Assembly (NCBI GenBank): GCA_002292285.1
Contig: DBBP01000008.1
Span: 248,001-312,000 of the forward strand
Source: Proteobacteria bacterium UBA981
Lineage (GTDB): Bacteria > Pseudomonadota > Gammaproteobacteria > Ga0077536
Reading direction: 5' to 3'
DNA: 64,000 nucleotides
Positions within the stretch are counted from its first letter, which is position 1. Each line of letters opens with the position of its first letter. The notes beneath the pieces were generated by a model. The model was given only the letters and a program-made list of their open reading frames with translations. It was not told where the DNA came from and searched no databases. A program made the translations under genes and the position numbers. Shown here piece after piece: positions 41,888-51,313 of this stretch.

Positions 41888-42946
41888 ATGATCGAGAACC
41901 CCTACTACTCACAAGAGCTGCACGGTCCATGGCAAACCTGGTCAGCAGGAAGTTTTGAACTCGAGGACGGCGGCAATATCCCCGATCTCCAGCTGGCTTA
42001 TGTGCAACACGGCAAGCTGAATCGCCGTAAGGACAACGCGATTCTCATTCCGACCTGGTACTCCGGTACCAGCAAAGTGATGGAACAACTGTATATCGGC
42101 AAAGGTCGCGCGCTCGATCCGGCTAAATACTGCATCATCGTCGTCAATCAAATCGGCAGCGGGATCTCCAGTTCACCGCACAACACACCGCCACCGTGGA
42201 ACATGGCCAAGTTTCCGCGCGTGCGCATTGCCGACGATGTACGTGCGCAACATAAATTGCTCACTGAACACTTCAAGATCAAATCCTTGGCCCTTGTGGT
42301 CGGGGGCTCAATGGGGGCTCAGCAAGTCTACGAGTGGGCGGTGCGTTACCCCGAGCTGGTGCGCCGCGCCGCGCCGATTGCCGGCTATGCGAAGAATACC
42401 GACCACGACTTCCTCTACGGGGAGATCCTTCGCGAGGCCATCACGTCCGATGCGGGCTGGAATGACGGTTGGTACAAAGACCATCGCGAGGTCCATGCGG
42501 GCTTGCGGCGGCACGCCAAAATCTGGTCGGTGATGGGCCTTTGTCCGGACTTTTTCGCATCAGAAAGCTGGCGCGCATTCGGCTGCACGTCTCTGCAGGA
42601 TTTTCAGGTGGGGTTTATGGAGGGCCTGTTTACCCAGATGGACCCGAACGACCTCCTGTGCATGGTGTGGAAATGGCAACGGGGAGACGTTTCGAGGAAC
42701 ACCGGTGGTGATTTACGCGCAGCGTTAAAGCGAATCAGCGCCAAAACTTTCGTCATGCCCATCGACACCGATATGTTTTTCACAGTCGCCGACTGCAAAC
42801 GGGAACAAAAACTGATTAAGGACTCGCAACTGCGGATCATAAAAAGCGGCGGCGGTCACTTCGGCCTGTTTGGCTTTGAAGCCGAGTATCACGAGCAAAT
42901 CGATCGACACCTCGGGGAGTTACTGTCCAGCAAAGTGTCAGATTAA
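41888..42946 (+). CDS. Homoserine O-acetyltransferase-like alpha/beta hydrolase
   Basis: This 352-residue protein has LIPTWYSGTS near residue 54, nucleophile VGGSMGAQQVYEWA near 140, Asp in MPIDTDMFF near 298 and His in GGGHFGLFG near 325, a complete MetX-type triad. True MetX lies in methionine synthesis, but operons like this often hold hydrolase or acyltransferase relatives, so the role here is open. ATG 41888 has GGAG at 8 bases; the frame open upstream overlaps the SDR gene and is not used. 20-bp gap from the SDR gene. Confidence 0.83.
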   Translation: MIENPYYSQELHGPWQTWSAGSFELEDGGNIPDLQLAYVQHGKLNRRKDNAILIPTWYSGTSKVMEQLYIGKGRALDPAKYCIIVVNQIGSGISSSPHNTPPPWNMAKFPRVRIADDVRAQHKLLTEHFKIKSLALVVGGSMGAQQVYEWAVRYPELVRRAAPIAGYAKNTDHDFLYGEILREAITSDAGWNDGWYKDHREVHAGLRRHAKIWSVMGLCPDFFASESWRAFGCTSLQDFQVGFMEGLFTQMDPNDLLCMVWKWQRGDVSRNTGGDLRAALKRISAKTFVMPIDTDMFFTVADCKREQKLIKDSQLRIIKSGGGHFGLFGFEAEYHEQIDRHLGELLSSKVSD

Positions 42947-43026
42947 TTTCAGATATAGTGCAACGTCTTTTTAAGCGGGCCGGCTGCGGTAAGCGGTCCA
43001 TATCGCCCTAGTACAGGAGATTCAGG

Positions 43027-43821
43027 ATGGAATTGAGAGAAGCTATTGGTCGTCGGCGTTCGATTCGCTATTTACGTCCGTACATGCCGGTTGAGCCAGA
43101 GAAAATTCAAATGATGCTTGAGGCTGCAAGAGTCGCCACGCATTGGGGTAACCTGCAGTCGCTGCGTGCCGTCGTTGTGCACCGCGAAAGTGCCCCACAA
43201 GAAGTTCTCGATTCACTTAAGGCGGTGGTCGTGGGCTGGCAGCTGCGCATCGCGCCAGTTGTCATCGTCTGGTACACCGATCCGGAGGTGGTTGAGAATC
43301 AAGCTGAAAGTTTGCGTGAACTGCTGTCCATTGGCGCGCTTGGTTTTGGCCCTGAAGAGCTCAAAAAGAAAACACTCGAAGAGAAGTTCCTGCCGGCATT
43401 TGAGGGCATTAAGGACTTTCTCAAGCAGCCCGGACTGAACGAGATTGATTGTGGTCAGGGGATCGCACAGGCAAATCTGATGGGTTATGAGCTTGGTCTC
43501 GGCTCTTGCTTTCTCGGCACGCCAGAGGGTGATGCCATTCTCAACACACTGGGCGTCCCGCACCACTGCCGCCTGCAATTATTGCAGTGTGTAGGCTACC
43601 CGATGGAGCATTGGGAAGCAGGCGGTCAGCGCCCGCGTCAGCCTTTCGAGGATTTGTTCGCACTCAATACGTTTGGTAACGCTTATCCGCGCAGCCAGGA
43701 GGTCGTGGACGAACTGACTGCTGACAAGATGTTTACCCGCCCTGCACCGCTGCCTGAGCGAGCCGCCGAGTTGGAATATTTGCAACGTGCATTGGAGCTT
43801 AAGGCCCCCGGTTTGTTCTGA
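43027..43821 (+). CDS. Nitroreductase-family protein, second copy
   Basis: This 264-residue protein has the FMN contacts RRRSIRYLRPYMPVEPEKI and THWGNLQSLRAVVV at the N-terminus and ANLMGYELGLGSCFLGTPEG near residue 150. It is distinct from the 7442 gene: longer, with an inserted helical segment (SLRELLSIGALGFGPEELKKKTL) and a C-terminal extension. Function is FMN-dependent reduction of an unknown acceptor. ATG 43027 has AGGAG at 7 bases. 80-bp gap from the MetX-like gene; last gene of the cluster, before a strong hairpin. Confidence 0.83.
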   Translation: MELREAIGRRRSIRYLRPYMPVEPEKIQMMLEAARVATHWGNLQSLRAVVVHRESAPQEVLDSLKAVVVGWQLRIAPVVIVWYTDPEVVENQAESLRELLSIGALGFGPEELKKKTLEEKFLPAFEGIKDFLKQPGLNEIDCGQGIAQANLMGYELGLGSCFLGTPEGDAILNTLGVPHHCRLQLLQCVGYPMEHWEAGGQRPRQPFEDLFALNTFGNAYPRSQEVVDELTADKMFTRPAPLPERAAELEYLQRALELKAPGLF

Positions 43822-43827
43822 GCTTAG

Positions 43828-43859
43828 CGTGGTCGCCGATCAAATGGTCGGCGACCATG
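43828..43859. terminator. Bidirectional terminator hairpin
   Basis: TGGTCGCCGA (43830-43839) and TCGGCGACCA (43848-43857) form a perfect 10-bp stem with an 8-nt loop, extendable by a G-T and a C-G pair, 8 bp after the nitroreductase stop and next to the convergent ligase stop. A T-rich stretch follows on the plus strand. Confidence 0.7.
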
Positions 43860-43865
43860 TTGTGG

Positions 43866-45482
43866 TTATTGTTCAGTAGCAACGTTGTCAGCGTCAGGGG
43901 CGAAAGCCTCGAGTAGGAAGCGTTCCTGCGGCTTCTCTGACGCCGTCTTAGGTATTTCGTCCACGATCTGCAAATAGGTCGGCACGAAACTCGATTCGAG
44001 CTTACTCCGGCACCAACGAAATACATCCGCGCTTTCAAATCCGCTCGCATCGCGCAGCACAATCGCTGCGACTACATCTTTCTCGCCCGGCACGCCGTTT
44101 GCTGAGGCTACGCCATACACGAACACGTCATCAACCTGTGGATGCTCGGCTAGTTCTTTCTCAACGAAAGCCGGGTTGACGAAATCGCCGTTGTGCCGGA
44201 TTCCGCCACCTTTGCGATAGAGGAAATAAAACCACCCGTCGGCATCTCGGTAGCCGATGTCGCCCATGCGCAACCAACCATCAGCCGTTTTGTCAGTGGA
44301 AGCCTTGGGATTTTTGAAGTAACTAATCACCGGGCAGCTACCATCTTGATTCTGGAAAACGATTTCGCCGGGCTCACCCGCGTCGACCTCATGGTCGTGT
44401 TCGTCGACAACGCGGCCGATCACGCCGGCCGGGGGTTTGCCGATGCTGCCGATAGGACCACTCGTCGGCGGGTTGAGGGTGAGCCCGCCCTCCGCAGCAC
44501 CGTAAAATTCGTATATATCAATGTCGAAGCGCTTCCCGAAGTCTTGCCATATTGCAGCCGGCATGCCCGCACTGAGGACAAAACGAACTGGATTGTCGGC
44601 GTCGTTGTCCAGCAACGGTTCGCTGTAAATTGCCGTGGTCATGCCACCAAGCAGGTTAAATGTCGTACACCCATATTCGCGCGTTATGTCCCACAATCTG
44701 GATTTCGTGAATTTGCGGCTAAACACGCCTCGCAATCCCATCTGCAAAGTTGTGCCGAGCGTAATCAGCTGTGCGTTAGCGTGGGTGAGCGACAAGCCTG
44801 AGTAGGGTCGATCGCCTGCGATAAGCCCGAGCGTTTCGCCAAGACTCGCAACGAAGCCGAAGCGCGCATACGGTGACAGGATTGCTTTCGGGTCACCGGT
44901 AGTGCCGGACGTATACAACATTTGCATCGGGGTGTCGGGATCACTCACCCGCACTGCGATGTCCGGGCCGCCTGCGGCTGCAAGTACATCCGAAAAACTC
45001 CGCACCCGCAGCGCCGCGCCTTCCGTGCTGAGTTCCCCCCCGCTTTGCACGACCCAAATCCATTCCAGTTGCGGACACTCACTCACAATGTCGACCACAT
45101 TCGCAAAAGCGTAGTCACCGACTACGACACCGCGGCAGTCTGCATGGTTGATCATGAAGGCAAGTTTCTGCCCTCTCGTTCGAGGGTCGATGGGTACAAA
45201 TACCGTGCCCGCAATGGACGACCCGACCATGGTATCGACGAATTCGGGGTGGTTTTGCATGACCACCGCAAACGCATCTCCGAGCTGCATATCTTCGGCA
45301 TCGAGCGCGTGAGCGACACATTGACCGTTGTGCCAAAGCTCGGCGTAGGTGCGCGACTCGTCCGAAAAGCTGCCATCGTTCAACACCTCAACGAACGTCA
45401 GCACATCCAGATCGGGGTGCTCAGCGGCATGCCGGGCGATCAGGTTGGCGATAATCAGCGGGTCAGCAGAAGTGTCATTCAT
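43866..45482 (-). CDS. Acyl-CoA ligase (AMP-forming), CaiC/FadD-like
   Basis: This 538-residue ANL enzyme has P-loop LYTSGTTGDPKAILSPY near residue 190, A5 YEFYGAAEGG near 323, A7 GWLRMGDIGYRDADGW, hinge YRKGGGIRHNGDFV, and C-terminal KTASEKPQERFLLEAF carrying the adenylating Lys. The overall look is of crotonobetaine/carnitine-CoA ligase or medium-chain ligases. The hinge lacks the usual Lys-Asp (DRKKD) wording. ATG 45482 has no strong Shine-Dalgarno. It is divergent from the second quinohemoprotein (156-bp gap). Substrate unknown. Confidence 0.87.
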   Translation of the reverse strand: MNDTSADPLIIANLIARHAAEHPDLDVLTFVEVLNDGSFSDESRTYAELWHNGQCVAHALDAEDMQLGDAFAVVMQNHPEFVDTMVGSSIAGTVFVPIDPRTRGQKLAFMINHADCRGVVVGDYAFANVVDIVSECPQLEWIWVVQSGGELSTEGAALRVRSFSDVLAAAGGPDIAVRVSDPDTPMQMLYTSGTTGDPKAILSPYARFGFVASLGETLGLIAGDRPYSGLSLTHANAQLITLGTTLQMGLRGVFSRKFTKSRLWDITREYGCTTFNLLGGMTTAIYSEPLLDNDADNPVRFVLSAGMPAAIWQDFGKRFDIDIYEFYGAAEGGLTLNPPTSGPIGSIGKPPAGVIGRVVDEHDHEVDAGEPGEIVFQNQDGSCPVISYFKNPKASTDKTADGWLRMGDIGYRDADGWFYFLYRKGGGIRHNGDFVNPAFVEKELAEHPQVDDVFVYGVASANGVPGEKDVVAAIVLRDASGFESADVFRWCRSKLESSFVPTYLQIVDEIPKTASEKPQERFLLEAFAPDADNVATEQ

Positions 45483-45638
45483 GATCTGTGCTCGGGCGGA
45501 ATATCAAAATTTCTATGCACACAAGTCAAGCCGGCACCGTTGACACCCCAGGCCTGGATGTTCGGGTTAGACTTGAGCCTTAGCGTGCTGGTGATTCTAC
45601 CGTGCATGGCTATTGATGTATGAGATTGGGGGAATTCC

Positions 45639-47495
45639 ATGAGTAAGTTCTTTTCGCGCATCACCACCGGAACTGTGATGCTAATTGCGGTCTGTACTGT
45701 CTCGGGCGCGGCGCACGCAACCGAAGATGGCGCGATTGGCAGACAGGCCTACGAAAAAGCTTGCGCCGGCTGCCACAGCGACAATCCAGCACCGCGTGCG
45801 CTGTCTCTTGCACAGCTTAAGAAACTTCCTCCCGAGAAAATTTTTAATGCGCAGATCAGCGGCTTAATGGCCCTGCAAGCCTCGGCTTTGAATGAGATCG
45901 AGCAACGCGCTGTGGCGATTTACTTGTCGGAAGTGCCATGGGGTTCGGTTAGCCAGGCGAAGGTCGAAGAAACACTGCAAATGTGCGCCACCTCGACGCC
46001 ACTGACTGCCGAAGCGTTCGAGCAACCGAGCTGGGTTGGCTGGGGTCTTGATCTGGACAACACCCATGCCCAGCCCGCAGACCAGGCTGGGCTGACTGCA
46101 GCAGATTTGCAAAACCTTGAGCTTAAATGGTCGTTTGGCCACGCCGGAGCGACAACCGTGACCACGCAACCTGCGGTCGTCGGTGATCGTATTTTTATCG
46201 GCTCACCGAATGGAGCAATTTACTCGCTGGATAGCAAAACCGGCTGCGTGCACTGGAAATTCGAGACGGCGGGCGAAGTTCGAGCAGCAATTATCGTCGC
46301 AGTTCGCGCCGATGGGTCACTGGGCTTGTATGCCGGGGACCGTAAAGCCTGGTTCTATGCGCTCGATGCTAACACCGGGAAATTGCTCTGGAAGGACAAG
46401 ACTGATCCGCATGCATGGGCGCTCGTCACATCATCTCCCATCCTCCATGACGGGAAGCTGTATGTCGGCACCGCCTCGTTTGAGGAGTTAGCCGGCGGGT
46501 CATCCAGCTACGAATGCTGCACTTTCCGGGGCGCGGTAGTTGCCTACGACGCACAGAGCGGTGAGCGTGTTTGGAAAAGCTACGTCATCACAGAAGAGCC
46601 GAAAAAGACCAAAGTCATGACATCCGGCGTTCAGTTGTGGGGGCCATCCGGCGCCGCGGTATGGACGCAGCCCACGATTGACCCGAAAGCAGGCGTGCTT
46701 TACGTCACCACCGGTGATTCTTACTCCTCGCCGGCCGCAGATACCAGCGATGCGATCGTTGCCATGGATTTAGCAACAGGCGCGATACGTTGGAGCGTAC
46801 AAATGACTGCAGACGACGCCTTTACCACCGCCTGCGTTGCACATAACGCTGATCCGGTTGCACGCGAAGGTTGTGGTCCGGACGTCGATTTCGGTTCGTC
46901 GCCCATTTTGCGTTCGCTGCCAAACGGCAAGCGAATACTGCTTGCGGGGCAGAAATCCGGTGTGATGCACGCCATCGACCCGGACGATAAGGGTGCGATT
47001 TTGTGGCAAAAACGACTGTCGCCAGGCGGCGTGCTGGGTGGCATCGAATGGGGTTTTGCGGCGGACGCGGAGTTCATCTACGTACCCATTTCCGATGTAT
47101 GGGAGACGCGTGCCATGCCGGGACACGCTGGCGGTATTTACAAGCTTCGGTTCTCCGATGGAGAAGAGATCTGGAATACGCCCGCTGCAGAACCCGACTG
47201 CGTCGACATTCCCGGGTGCAATGCAGGCCAGCCGGCCGCTGCGACATTGATCCCCGGGGTAGTGTTTTCCGGCGCCATGGATGGCCACATGCGTGCCTAC
47301 GATACGGCCAGCGGCGCAATAATCTGGGATTACGACACGAAGGGTGATTACGACACCGTCAACGACGTCGCAGCGCGGGGTGGTTCGATCAAGGGCGCCG
47401 GCGTGACGGTCGTTAACGGTTGGGTCTACTTTAGCTCAGGCTACGGCTTGTTTGGCATGCCAGGTAACGCATTTCTGGCGTTCGGGCCTAAGTAG
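45639..47495 (+). CDS. PQQ-dependent quinohemoprotein dehydrogenase, second PVADH-like copy
   Basis: This 618-residue protein has a signal peptide (cleavage after SGAAHA, residue 27). The N-terminal cytochrome c has CAGCH (42-46). The eight-bladed-type PQQ propeller shows tryptophan-docking repeats IYSLDSKTGCVHW, FYALDANTGKLLW and VVAYDAQSGERVW. The adjacent Cys pair is in YECCTFRGAV. Same domain order and segment layout as 20658-22508 (for example GPSGAAVW, GDSYSSP, SSPILRSLPNGKRIL), but diverged, so an old duplication or separate acquisition. ATG 45639 has GGGGGA upstream. Periplasmic alcohol oxidation is inferred; it needs PQQ, whose biosynthesis genes are not in this window. Confidence 0.85.
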   Translation: MSKFFSRITTGTVMLIAVCTVSGAAHATEDGAIGRQAYEKACAGCHSDNPAPRALSLAQLKKLPPEKIFNAQISGLMALQASALNEIEQRAVAIYLSEVPWGSVSQAKVEETLQMCATSTPLTAEAFEQPSWVGWGLDLDNTHAQPADQAGLTAADLQNLELKWSFGHAGATTVTTQPAVVGDRIFIGSPNGAIYSLDSKTGCVHWKFETAGEVRAAIIVAVRADGSLGLYAGDRKAWFYALDANTGKLLWKDKTDPHAWALVTSSPILHDGKLYVGTASFEELAGGSSSYECCTFRGAVVAYDAQSGERVWKSYVITEEPKKTKVMTSGVQLWGPSGAAVWTQPTIDPKAGVLYVTTGDSYSSPAADTSDAIVAMDLATGAIRWSVQMTADDAFTTACVAHNADPVAREGCGPDVDFGSSPILRSLPNGKRILLAGQKSGVMHAIDPDDKGAILWQKRLSPGGVLGGIEWGFAADAEFIYVPISDVWETRAMPGHAGGIYKLRFSDGEEIWNTPAAEPDCVDIPGCNAGQPAAATLIPGVVFSGAMDGHMRAYDTASGAIIWDYDTKGDYDTVNDVAARGGSIKGAGVTVVNGWVYFSSGYGLFGMPGNAFLAFGPK

Positions 47496-47653
47496 GCAAC
47501 GTCTCGGGCACGCCCCGCGGGAAGCTGGCGCAAGACTGCGGGCCTTGTTGGACGTTTCGCGCAGGAGCTACTGCAACACGATTAGAGCCGCACAAGTGCG
47601 CCGTATCGGTTGATCGTGATGGGGAAAACGTTACCACCAGCGGTGCCTGGCTT

Positions 47654-47944
47654 TCAGCTGACAGGTCCGTCAGCGCCGGCCTGTGCGAACGTGCTGATGC
47701 CGTAGCTCTCCTCGCCACGCCTGTTTGCCCCTACTATCCAGCGCTGGAGGTTTTCGAGCGACAGGTAACCGAAAGCGCCCGGGCGATTCGACCTGATGCG
47801 GTTCACTCCTCTTAGTAGCATCCACGCGGCTGTAACAAGCATGGCGATTCCGCCGCCGAACAACGGCGCAGGATTACTCGTGCATAAAGATCCGATGAGG
47901 ACAAGCAGGCCGGTTGACCACAGTACGGTAATTGGAAAATTCAT
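47654..47944 (-). CDS. Small membrane protein of unknown function
   Basis: This 96-residue protein has two predicted membrane helices (about residues 5-22 TVLWSTGLLVLIGSLC and 28-45 LFGGGIAMLVTAAWMLL), then a cytosolic tail with Arg/Asn-rich NRIRSNRPG. No family is recognised. The ATG at 47944 is preceded by GGAGG at exactly 7 bases, which strongly supports translation. It lies alone in a gene-poor stretch, convergent with the second quinohemoprotein gene. Confidence 0.65.
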   Translation of the reverse strand: MNFPITVLWSTGLLVLIGSLCTSNPAPLFGGGIAMLVTAAWMLLRGVNRIRSNRPGAFGYLSLENLQRWIVGANRRGEESYGISTFAQAGADGPVS

Positions 47945-48734
47945 CTACACGCCTCCGTAATTTAAGTTTCGAATCCGAAGACCAACATTGCGCGTATTGC
48001 GGCTGGCATCGAACCTCGATTCTGGTGCGAGACGATGACGTCTCGAGCGCGTCTGTCGATGCGCTTTGTGTAGCGAATTTCTGCCCAAGTCAGTTTGCCT
48101 AAATCGACGAAGACTTTGATTCCAGTACTCTGCTCGCAGCGGCAGCTATTCACCTCGCCATAGATTTAAGGGAACAGTGATCGTCGCGAGACTAACCAGG
48201 GTCGTCGTAGAGTCCTGCACGATTATTGGTGCGAGTGTGGTGAATTCGTTGTTCGCCCGAATTTTCGTCACCGACACAAAAAACGACTTGCAATGAATTA
48301 TGCGAAACAGGCCCGCACTTCGTGATGCACAGTCGACAAAAATCGTTTTACTGCAGTGGGCTTTTGAGAAGCAGGTCACAAATTCTTGTGCACCCGCTGG
48401 ATGGGTCAGGCGAGGTGTTTGGGAAAGAGTCATCAACTTGCCCCAGCGGTCGCCGAACAACATGGCACCCACCGCGCCTCACTCCGAGCTCCTGAGATGC
48501 CGGTTTTTCGCCGCGCAAGGCGAGCTGACTGTTCGCACCATTCGCTACTACAGGCGTATTGATTGCCGCCGGAACCCGCGACCGGTGGGCCCTGACAAGC
48601 TGCTTATGACGAACGTCGACTGGATTGAGCCAGGTGTCGCTCTACACGACAAACTCAGCCACAGAGCTGTGCTCTGGTAATTTTGGTCCGGCAAGGGAGC
48701 CTGGCGTGATCATGTTTGAAGTGCGTTGGCAGTG
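47945..48734. other. Gene-poor region, 790 bp
   Basis: I find no gene here that I would stand behind. Several short open frames exist on both strands without Shine-Dalgarno sequences or recognisable products. One plus-strand stretch near 48519-48560 encodes GELTVRTIRYYRRI, which resembles the helix-turn-helix start of a MerR-type regulator, but the frame loses that resemblance at once, so at most it is a decayed fragment. Confidence 0.5.
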
Positions 48735-49721
48735 CTACCGGCGTGGCAGGCCTCGCTCCGGCGCACATTCGCGCAGACGCACCAACGCCGCAACGCTGTC
48801 GATCAATGGAGTCGGCACGCCAGCCAGGCGTCCGAGCTCACTAACCGCCCCGGCCATAGCTTCAATCTCGCTTGGCCGTCCGCGCTCAATATCCTGGAGC
48901 ATCGACGTTTTGTGTGCACCAACAGCTTCTGCACCGGCGATTCTCTGCTCAACATCAATAGGGAAGCGCACCCCGAAATGTTCTGCGACGGCCTGCGCCT
49001 CGAGCATCATGCTACGTACAATCCTGCGCGTGGCCAGGTCCCTGCAGATTCTATCGAGCGTGGCACCGGTCAAGGCGCTGACCGGATTGAAACTGACGTT
49101 ACCCCAAAGTTTAATCCACAGTTCATCTCGAATATTCGATTTTACCGGTGCTTTTAATCCGGCTGAGCGCAGCAATGCAGCGAGCGCCTGTGCGCGGGCA
49201 GATTTTTCGCCCGAGGGTTCGCCGAGCGTCAATCGTTCGCCTTCCAGGTGTTTGATTACACCCGGTTCAACAACCTCGCACGCCGGATAAATCACGCAGC
49301 CGAGTACCCGATCAGGACCAATCTGTTGCCATTGCTTGCCATCCGGATCGACACTTGTGACCTGGCTCCCCTCATACACACCGCCATGCCGATGGAAATA
49401 CCACCACGGCACGCCATTGACTGCCGGGACAACCGTCGTGTCAGCATGAAAAAGTGGGGGTAATTGCGCACAAATAGCGCCAACGGAATGGGCTTTGAGC
49501 GTGATAATGACGAAATCCTGCGGGCCAAGTTCGGCACAATCCTCCACACAGCGCAGGCGATGGTTTGTCGATTCGCCGTTTTCGATCAGCGTGAGACCAT
49601 TTCGTTTGATGGCGTCACAGTGCGGTCCACGCGCAACGAGGGAGATATCAGCGTCTGTGCGAGCCAGGCGCGCGCCGATAAATCCGCCAATGGCACCGGC
49701 TCCATAAATGCAAATTCTCAT
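48735..49721 (-). CDS. panE: Ketopantoate reductase-family protein (ApbA/PanE)
   Basis: This 328-residue protein has the NADPH-binding N-terminus MRICIYGAGAIGGFIGARLA, DFVIITLKAHSV near residue 70, and the C-terminal substrate segment KLWGNVSFNPVSALTGAT with the conserved Lys and Asn. A closing TSMLQDIERGRPSEIEAMAG helix carries the typical Ser-Met/Gln-Asp and Glu-Ile-Glu motifs. The classical reaction is 2-dehydropantoate to pantoate, but the family also includes catabolic 2-hydroxyacid reductases, and here it follows an acyl-CoA ligase by 59 bp, so the role is not certain. Confidence 0.82.
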   Translation of the reverse strand: MRICIYGAGAIGGFIGARLARTDADISLVARGPHCDAIKRNGLTLIENGESTNHRLRCVEDCAELGPQDFVIITLKAHSVGAICAQLPPLFHADTTVVPAVNGVPWWYFHRHGGVYEGSQVTSVDPDGKQWQQIGPDRVLGCVIYPACEVVEPGVIKHLEGERLTLGEPSGEKSARAQALAALLRSAGLKAPVKSNIRDELWIKLWGNVSFNPVSALTGATLDRICRDLATRRIVRSMMLEAQAVAEHFGVRFPIDVEQRIAGAEAVGAHKTSMLQDIERGRPSEIEAMAGAVSELGRLAGVPTPLIDSVAALVRLRECAPERGLPRR

Positions 49722-49780
49722 GCGAACACCAGCGCGCGCGCTACGGCGCGAGTCGCATTGTTAACGTGGCTTCGCACGTC

Positions 49781-51313
49781 TCACTCGAGGCCAAGAAGTT
49801 TGGCCAGACCAATCCGCTGTAACTTGCCGGTCGGACCTTTGGGGATTTCATCGAGCACATGAATTGAACGAGGGACTTTAAAGTCAGCCAGCTGCTCGGC
49901 GACAAAAGCCCGGAGTTCGCGTTCGGTGACCGTTGCACCGGCCTTAAGCACGACCGCTGCGGCGACTTCTTCGCCCAGCTTTGGGTGGGCGCGCGCGAAA
50001 GTGACCGCCTGGACAACCTGGCTGTGCGCCATCAGCACGTCATCGACTTCGCGCGGTGCAATTTTCTCGCCGCCGCGATTAATAATTTCCTTGATACGAC
50101 CGCTGATTCGCAAATACCCATCGACGTCGAACACACCAAGGTCGCCAGTGCGAAACCACTGATCTCCCTCCCCGTCAGTGTGAAAGGCGCTGTCGTTTGC
50201 CGTGGGATTATTCTCATAAGCTCGCATGACGTTCGCCCCGCGGATGACAACCTCGCCCTCCTCTTCGCTGCCTGCGAAATGCCCGTTCCCGCTCAACAGG
50301 CGAACTTCTGGTCCGGCCGCCATTCCGACCGTCCCCGCTTTGCGCTCGGCTGGTGGCAGCGGGTTGGACGTCATCTGGTGCGCAGCTTCTGTCATCCCGT
50401 ACGACTCGATGACCGGACACGAGAAAGTTTGTTCAAGGGCGGCCATGACCGGGGCCGGTAACGAAGCGCTGGATGAGCGAATCAACCTGAGCTTGGCACG
50501 GTTGACGATGTCGGTGTTGCGCGGCGCGCGATCCACAATGACCTGATGCATGGTCGGCACCGCGGTGTACCAGGTCGGCCGAACGCTATCGAGCCATGCG
50601 AAAAAGCTCGTCGCGCTGAAGCCGTGTGTGCAGGTTACCTGTCCGCCACTCAATAGCGGGGCGAGAACGCCGGCGAGCAGGCCGTGAATATGGAACAACG
50701 GCATGATATTCAGGCAGTGTTCGTTGGCGTCGAGAGCCAGTGTTTTGGCGATATGCCGGGCCGACGCTATCAAGTTGGTATGACTAAGCGGCACAATCTT
50801 GGGGCGCGAAGTGGTGCCGGAGGTATGCAGTACCAAGGCCGTATCGCCGGCGGACGGACTGGCGACTGCCGTTGTAGCGCTAGACGCGAACTCGAGGCTG
50901 AATTCTCCGGCCGGCCCCTGCAGGTCCTCACGTAGCTCGATGAGCTGGATGTCGAGGCGCTGCGCGACCGCACGAGCGGGCGTATCGAAACCATCCTGAA
51001 CAAGCAGCGCTGACGGCCTCAAGTCGCTCAGGTAGAACTCGAGTTCGGAGCTCCGATAGGCGGGATTGAGCGGCGCCGCCGTACAGCTACTCGCCACAGC
51101 AACGAATGCGCTGGCCATAGCCGGACCGTTCGGTAGCAACATTGCCACGCGGTCGCTCGGTTGCACCCCGCAATTGCGCAAATTATCGTGCGTTTGCCCG
51201 ATAAGGCGGCAGAGTGCGGCGTAGTTCAGTGACTCACGCTCGGGTGCGCCAATGGCCGGCGCCGCAGAAGTGGCGTCGAATGTCGATATCAGAGTTGCTT
51301 GGTTTTCGGTCAT
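49781..51313 (-). CDS. Acyl-CoA ligase (AMP-forming), oxalate-CoA-ligase-like
   Basis: This 510-residue ANL enzyme has P-loop LHTSGTTSRPKIVPLSH near residue 166, A5 IESYGMTEAAHQM, A7 WFRTGDLGVFDVDGYL, hinge SGRIKEIINRGGEKI and C-terminal PKGPTGKLQRIGL with the catalytic Lys. The SGTTSRPK wording and 510-residue length resemble the AAE3/FAT2 oxalyl-CoA synthetase branch, but fatty-acid ligases share it. The ATG at 51313 follows GAGGA at 4 bases; a TTG at 51337 is in frame but less likely. Co-directional with the ketopantoate-reductase-like gene. Confidence 0.88.
   Translation of the reverse strand: MTENQATLISTFDATSAAPAIGAPERESLNYAALCRLIGQTHDNLRNCGVQPSDRVAMLLPNGPAMASAFVAVASSCTAAPLNPAYRSSELEFYLSDLRPSALLVQDGFDTPARAVAQRLDIQLIELREDLQGPAGEFSLEFASSATTAVASPSAGDTALVLHTSGTTSRPKIVPLSHTNLIASARHIAKTLALDANEHCLNIMPLFHIHGLLAGVLAPLLSGGQVTCTHGFSATSFFAWLDSVRPTWYTAVPTMHQVIVDRAPRNTDIVNRAKLRLIRSSSASLPAPVMAALEQTFSCPVIESYGMTEAAHQMTSNPLPPAERKAGTVGMAAGPEVRLLSGNGHFAGSEEEGEVVIRGANVMRAYENNPTANDSAFHTDGEGDQWFRTGDLGVFDVDGYLRISGRIKEIINRGGEKIAPREVDDVLMAHSQVVQAVTFARAHPKLGEEVAAAVVLKAGATVTERELRAFVAEQLADFKVPRSIHVLDEIPKGPTGKLQRIGLAKLLGLE

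Noticed and set aside
48300..48680. Plus-strand open frame (126 codons) in the gene-poor region
   Set aside because: No Shine-Dalgarno and irregular composition; only a short MerR-like stretch is of interest, reported as a finding instead.
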